Origin: Cyrtodaria siliqua
Taxonomy: Eukaryota > Mollusca > Bivalvia > Adapedonta > Hiatellidae
Assembly (NCBI GenBank): GCA_037043455.1
Contig: JAWPHD010001425.1
Coordinates: 62,001 to 126,000 of the forward strand
DNA: 64,000 nt
Direction of reading: 5' to 3'
The notes beneath the pieces were generated by a model, which saw only the letters and a program-made list of their open reading frames with translations, was not told the origin of the DNA and made no database searches. Below, piece by piece: positions 60,601-64,000 of this stretch. The translations under genes were made by a program, and so were the position numbers. Every line of letters begins with the position of its first letter. The first letter of the stretch is position 1.

Positions 60601-62300
60601 GGTATACCCCATGTCCACATATTGATTAGATGTATACCCCATGTCCACATATTGATTAGATGTATACCCCATATCCACATATTATTAGACGTATACCCCA
60701 TGTCCACATATTATTAGGCGTATACCCCGTGTCCTCATATTGATTAGATGTATACCCCATGTCCACATATTGATTAGACGTATACCCCATGTCCACATAT
60801 TATTAGACGTATACCCCATGTCCACATATTATTAGACGTATACCCCTTGTCCACATATTGATTAGATGTATACCCCATGTCCATATATTGATTAGATGTA
60901 TACCCCATGTCTACATATTATTAGACGTATACCCCATGTCCACATATTGATTAGACGTAAACCCCATGTCCACATATTGATTAACTTTATACCCCATGTC
61001 CACATATTGATTAGACGTATACCCCATGTCCACATATTGATTAGATGTATACCCCATGTCCACATATTGATTAGACGTATACCCCATGTCCACATATTGA
61101 TTGGACGTATACCCCATGTCCACATATTGATTAGACGTATAACCCATGTCCACATATTGATTAGAAGTATACCCCATGTCCACATATTGATTAGACGTAT
61201 ACCCCATGTCCACATATTGATTAGACGTATACCCCATGTCCACATATTGATTAGATGTATACCCCATGTCCACATATTATTAGACGTATACCCCATGTCC
61301 ACATATTATTAGACGTATATCCCATGTCCACATATTGATTAGACGTATACCCCATGTCCACATATTGATTAGACGTATACCCCATGTCCACATATTGATT
61401 AGACGTATACCCCATGTCCACATATTGATTGGACGTATACCCCATGTCCACATATTGATTAGACGTATAACCCATGTCCACATATTGATTAGAAGTATAC
61501 CCCATGTCCACATATTGATTAGACGTATACCTAATGTCCACATATTGATTAGACGTATATCCCATGTCCACATATTGATTAGATGTATACCCCATGCCCA
61601 CCTATTGATTAGACGTATACCCCATGTCCACATATTGATTAGATGTATACCCCATGTCCACATATTGATTAGATGTATACCCCATGTCCACATATTATTA
61701 GACGTATACCCCATGTCCACATATTATTAGACGTATACCCCATGTCCACATATTGATTAGACGTATACCCCATGTCCACATATTGATTAGATGTATACCC
61801 CATGTCCACATATTGATTAGACGTATAGGCCATGTCTACATATTGATTAGACGTATACCCCATGTCAACATATTGATTAGACGTATACCCCATGTCTACA
61901 TATTGATTAGATGTATACCCCATGTCCACATATTGATTAGATGTATACCCCATGTCCACATATTATTAGACGTATACCCCATGTCCACATATTATTAGAC
62001 GTATACCCCATGTCCACATATTGATTAGATGTATACCCCTTGTCCACATATTGATTAGATGTATACCCCATGTCCACATATTATTAGACGTATACCCCAT
62101 GTCCACATATTATTAGACGTATACCCCATGTCCACATATTGATTGGACAAATACCCCATGTACACATATTGATTAGACGTATACCTCATGTCCACATATT
62201 GATTGGACGTATACCCCATGTCCACATATTGATTGGACGTATACCCCATGTCCACATATTGATTAGACCTTTACCCCATGTCCGCATATTGTTTAGAATT
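48655..62300. repeat. 13.6-kb satellite array, 30-bp basic unit
   Basis: The basic unit is ccccatgtccacatattg followed by attagacgtata (30 bp), several hundred copies. Length variants: a 20-bp unit lacking 'atgtccacat' (frequent at 49,520-55,650, none seen after) and a 29-bp unit with 'attattag' (frequent after 55,880, one copy at 48,729). Longer blocks repeat: 51,139-51,798 matches 52,888-53,547 (offset about 1,749), 49.6-50.2 kb matches 51.9-52.5 kb (offset 2,269), and 56,749-58,900 matches 59,226-61,300 (offset 2,477 falling to 2,380). The unit has no stop in one frame on each strand, giving artefactual peptides (IRRIPHVHIL and GYTSNQYVDM). Confidence 0.95.
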
Positions 62301-62980
62301 GCACTCGGACATAAAGAGGTCTATTACTGTATATCCTAATATTGATGACATAAATAGGTATTAATGACTCTTTATATAAAGTGGCATCACATATATCTGT
62401 ATGTCCACATATTGATGACATAAACAAGCATCACCTATAATTATATGTCCGGTATGGGGAGGGGGAGAAATTTCAATTTTATCAACTTTCTATGGTGTAC
62501 TTTCGCGGTACATAGTAACAGTATACACAAATTCATTCAATGACACTTTTAGGCTTTAGGCTCTGTGTTTTCCTAAATTTCCTATATAATTCAATGTGAT
62601 TCACGCACAACCTTAAGCATGTTATTCGGACACTCTTATAGAAAACTCCAACTCAGATTCTGCCATTCTTGCTTTATTACCGGATATCTTTAATGCCAAT
62701 AAGTCTTTGTACATGTAATGATACATCAATTAAAGTTAGTGTAGTTCATTAGTAATAGATCAAAACACCAACAGGAAATACGTCATTCAAAATAGTGTTC
62801 TTTGTCTTATTCTATAGTGTATATGTAGTGTGTATGAGAGAGAGAGAGCGAACGAGAGACGGAGAGAGAGAGAGAGTGAGAAAGGGGGATGGGATATGGG
62901 TGGAAAAAGAGAAGGAGAATCAAATTCAGTATAGGATGTCTATATACTGTCAAGAAGGCATGCGTGTAAGTGGCTGTACG
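62300..62980. other. Satellite edge and non-coding sequence
   Basis: Two outlying words 'atattgatgacataaa' (62,339 and 62,408) look like decayed satellite units. A (GA)n-rich stretch lies at 62,837-62,885. No gene is seen before the C1q exon. Confidence 0.6.
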
Positions 62981-63435
62981 TTAGCCGATAATAACCCCCG
63001 GGTTGTCCGCGGAGTACAGCAGGAAGCCAGAAAATCCGCTGTAAGTGTCCCCGTAGACGGCCTCGTTTGCGTCATTATTTCTGACGCTAACATCATCACC
63101 CTTCGTCAACTGTAGGACGACAGTATGACTGGACGTTGTGATCGGTGACTGAACTCCTGCGATGTATATGTAGCAGACGACAATTGCGTTCCGAGCTATA
63201 TAGTAATGGGTATTGTGGGCATCATGTCCCATCAAGGACACGGAGAAGACGTAAGTCCCGGACACAGGGGCCATGAACGTGCCGGTATGAGGGTTATATG
63301 CGTTTCCAAGGTTGGTAACGACGTTGTCGAATTCGATACTTTGATGTAATCCGAGGTTTGTAGCGTGGCTTACCAGTTTTGCATAAAATGCGACGCCGTA
63401 GACGGCCTCCTGTTTTTTGGTTCTACTGATAGACC
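62981..63435 (-). CDS. Terminal exon of a C1q-domain-containing protein
   Basis: Minus-strand exon with acceptor TTTACTTTCAG just above 63,435 (phase 1) and stop TAA at 62,981-62,983. It encodes about 150 residues, essentially a complete C1q/TNF-like domain: GVAFYAKLV at the start, FDNVVTNLGNAYNPHTGTF, APVSGTYVFSVSLMG, LQLTKGDDVSVRN, and the closing YSGFSGFLLYSAD. C1q-domain proteins are secreted trimeric lectin-like recognition molecules, and in bivalves many act in innate immunity; the role here is inferred from the family. The open frame continues upstream to 63,514, but that part is probably intron because of the acceptor. Signal peptide and any collagen or coiled-coil exons should lie beyond 64,000; I found no convincing donor between 63,440 and 64,000. 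Confidence 0.9.
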
Positions 63436-63497
63436 CTGAAAGTAAATTGTCTGATAGTAAATAACTGTGATAAATACTGACTGGTGTGAGTTCTCCC

Positions 63498-63594
63498 CAT
63501 CGTCGGTAACCCATGGTGCTGGCATACGATATTCTCCGTTCACATGACGAAAATCTCCCTATCGTAGTTCAGTCGACGTGGGTTACCGACGATG
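63498..63594. repeat. 16-bp perfect inverted repeat near the C1q exon
   Basis: 'catcgtcggtaaccca' at 63,498-63,513 and its exact reverse complement at 63,579-63,594, separated by 65 nt, in the presumed intron. The remainder to 64,000 shows nothing recognisable. Confidence 0.8.
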
Positions 63595-64000
63595 ATGAAC
63601 TTGGGTGTTCCTATGAACACTTATGTCGCCTGTTGAGCGCTAGTTAAAGATCAACCAATAATTATGAGATATGAAATATAGAAAAAACGAGATATCAAAT
63701 GTCTACATAATGGCGAAATTGACCTATATTCTGGAGATTGGTATACCATGTTGGACTGATTATCACACCGTATATCCGAAATATATCGATTGACTAAATG
63801 ACAGTTGATACACTCATTCACAGTTGTAAACATTGACCACGTGGCCATCGGCAAGCGATTTAAGTTTAACTATTATATTGAATTTACATAACACTCTAAT
63901 ATGTTGTTAATCGAATGCCATTCCATAATCAAGAGACAATAGATATACGTGCATAAGTCTAAATTCAAAAGAACTAAAAGCAATCATCAATCGATGACGC

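Noticed and set aside
48738..62255. Dozens of long open frames on both strands with 10-residue repeats
   Set aside because: They follow from a 30-bp unit lacking stops in one frame per strand. 20- and 29-bp variants break the frames at random and both strands are equally open, so there is no coding signal.
48655..62300. CRISPR-like array with 30-bp repeats
   Set aside because: There are no spacers; units abut directly and share variants in blocks. The genome is eukaryotic with introns and LINEs.
63437..63514. N-terminal extension MGYRRWGELTP... of the C1q frame
   Set aside because: A strong acceptor at the 63,435 border places this stretch in an intron. It also contains one arm of the 16-bp inverted repeat.

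Overview
This is a window of animal nuclear genome, AT-rich and intron-bearing. A bivalve mollusc is the best guess. The grounds are a C1q-domain exon of the kind hugely expanded in bivalves, Penelope-like and LINE reverse-transcriptase relics, many tRNA-derived SINE copies, and very low coding density. There are no prokaryotic operons, no rRNA, and no CRISPR array. Nearly every long open frame is either transposon debris or a by-product of tandem repeats.

Layout. 1-2.1 kb: the end of a minus-strand gene with one well-delimited exon (1,928-2,125) that looks lectin-like. It is followed by a 46-bp minisatellite that has copied the exon's own splice-donor region. 2.8-6.8 kb: a LINE 3' end and a broken Penelope-like reverse transcriptase interrupted by a SINE. 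7.0-9.3 kb: a 490-bp foldback element and unassigned sequence.

9.3-22.3 kb and 27.6-39.9 kb are two copies of a segmental duplication of about 12-13 kb. Each carries a copy of a small multi-exon minus-strand gene, assembled here from splice sites. All coding introns are phase 1 and both models are open throughout (176 and 128 residues). Copy 1 has three tandem copies of coding exon 2 and copy 2 has one. Both hold Penelope-like debris in the last intron and a 69-bp minisatellite upstream of the start. Later insertions with matching empty sites distinguish the copies.

22.3-27.6 kb separates the two copies. It holds a short array of foldback repeats whose stems change in a compensatory way (23.7-24.3 kb), and a LINE relic (26.8-27.6 kb). 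40-48.7 kb is a mosaic of three foldback hairpins of about 110 bp, a pair of inverted repeats 4.1 kb apart end to end, microsatellites, SINE copies and a third, truncated copy of the 3' part of the duplication (47.64-48.65 kb).

48.65-62.3 kb is one continuous 13.6-kb satellite with a 30-bp basic unit. It has higher-order repeats of about 1.75 kb and 2.4 kb and two zones with different length variants. Its long open frames on both strands follow from a 30-bp unit free of stops and are not taken as genes. 63.0-63.4 kb is the terminal exon of a C1q-domain gene on the minus strand.

All credible host exons are on the minus strand. I see no evidence that the three genes act in one pathway. Species, expression and exact transcript ends cannot be determined from the sequence alone.
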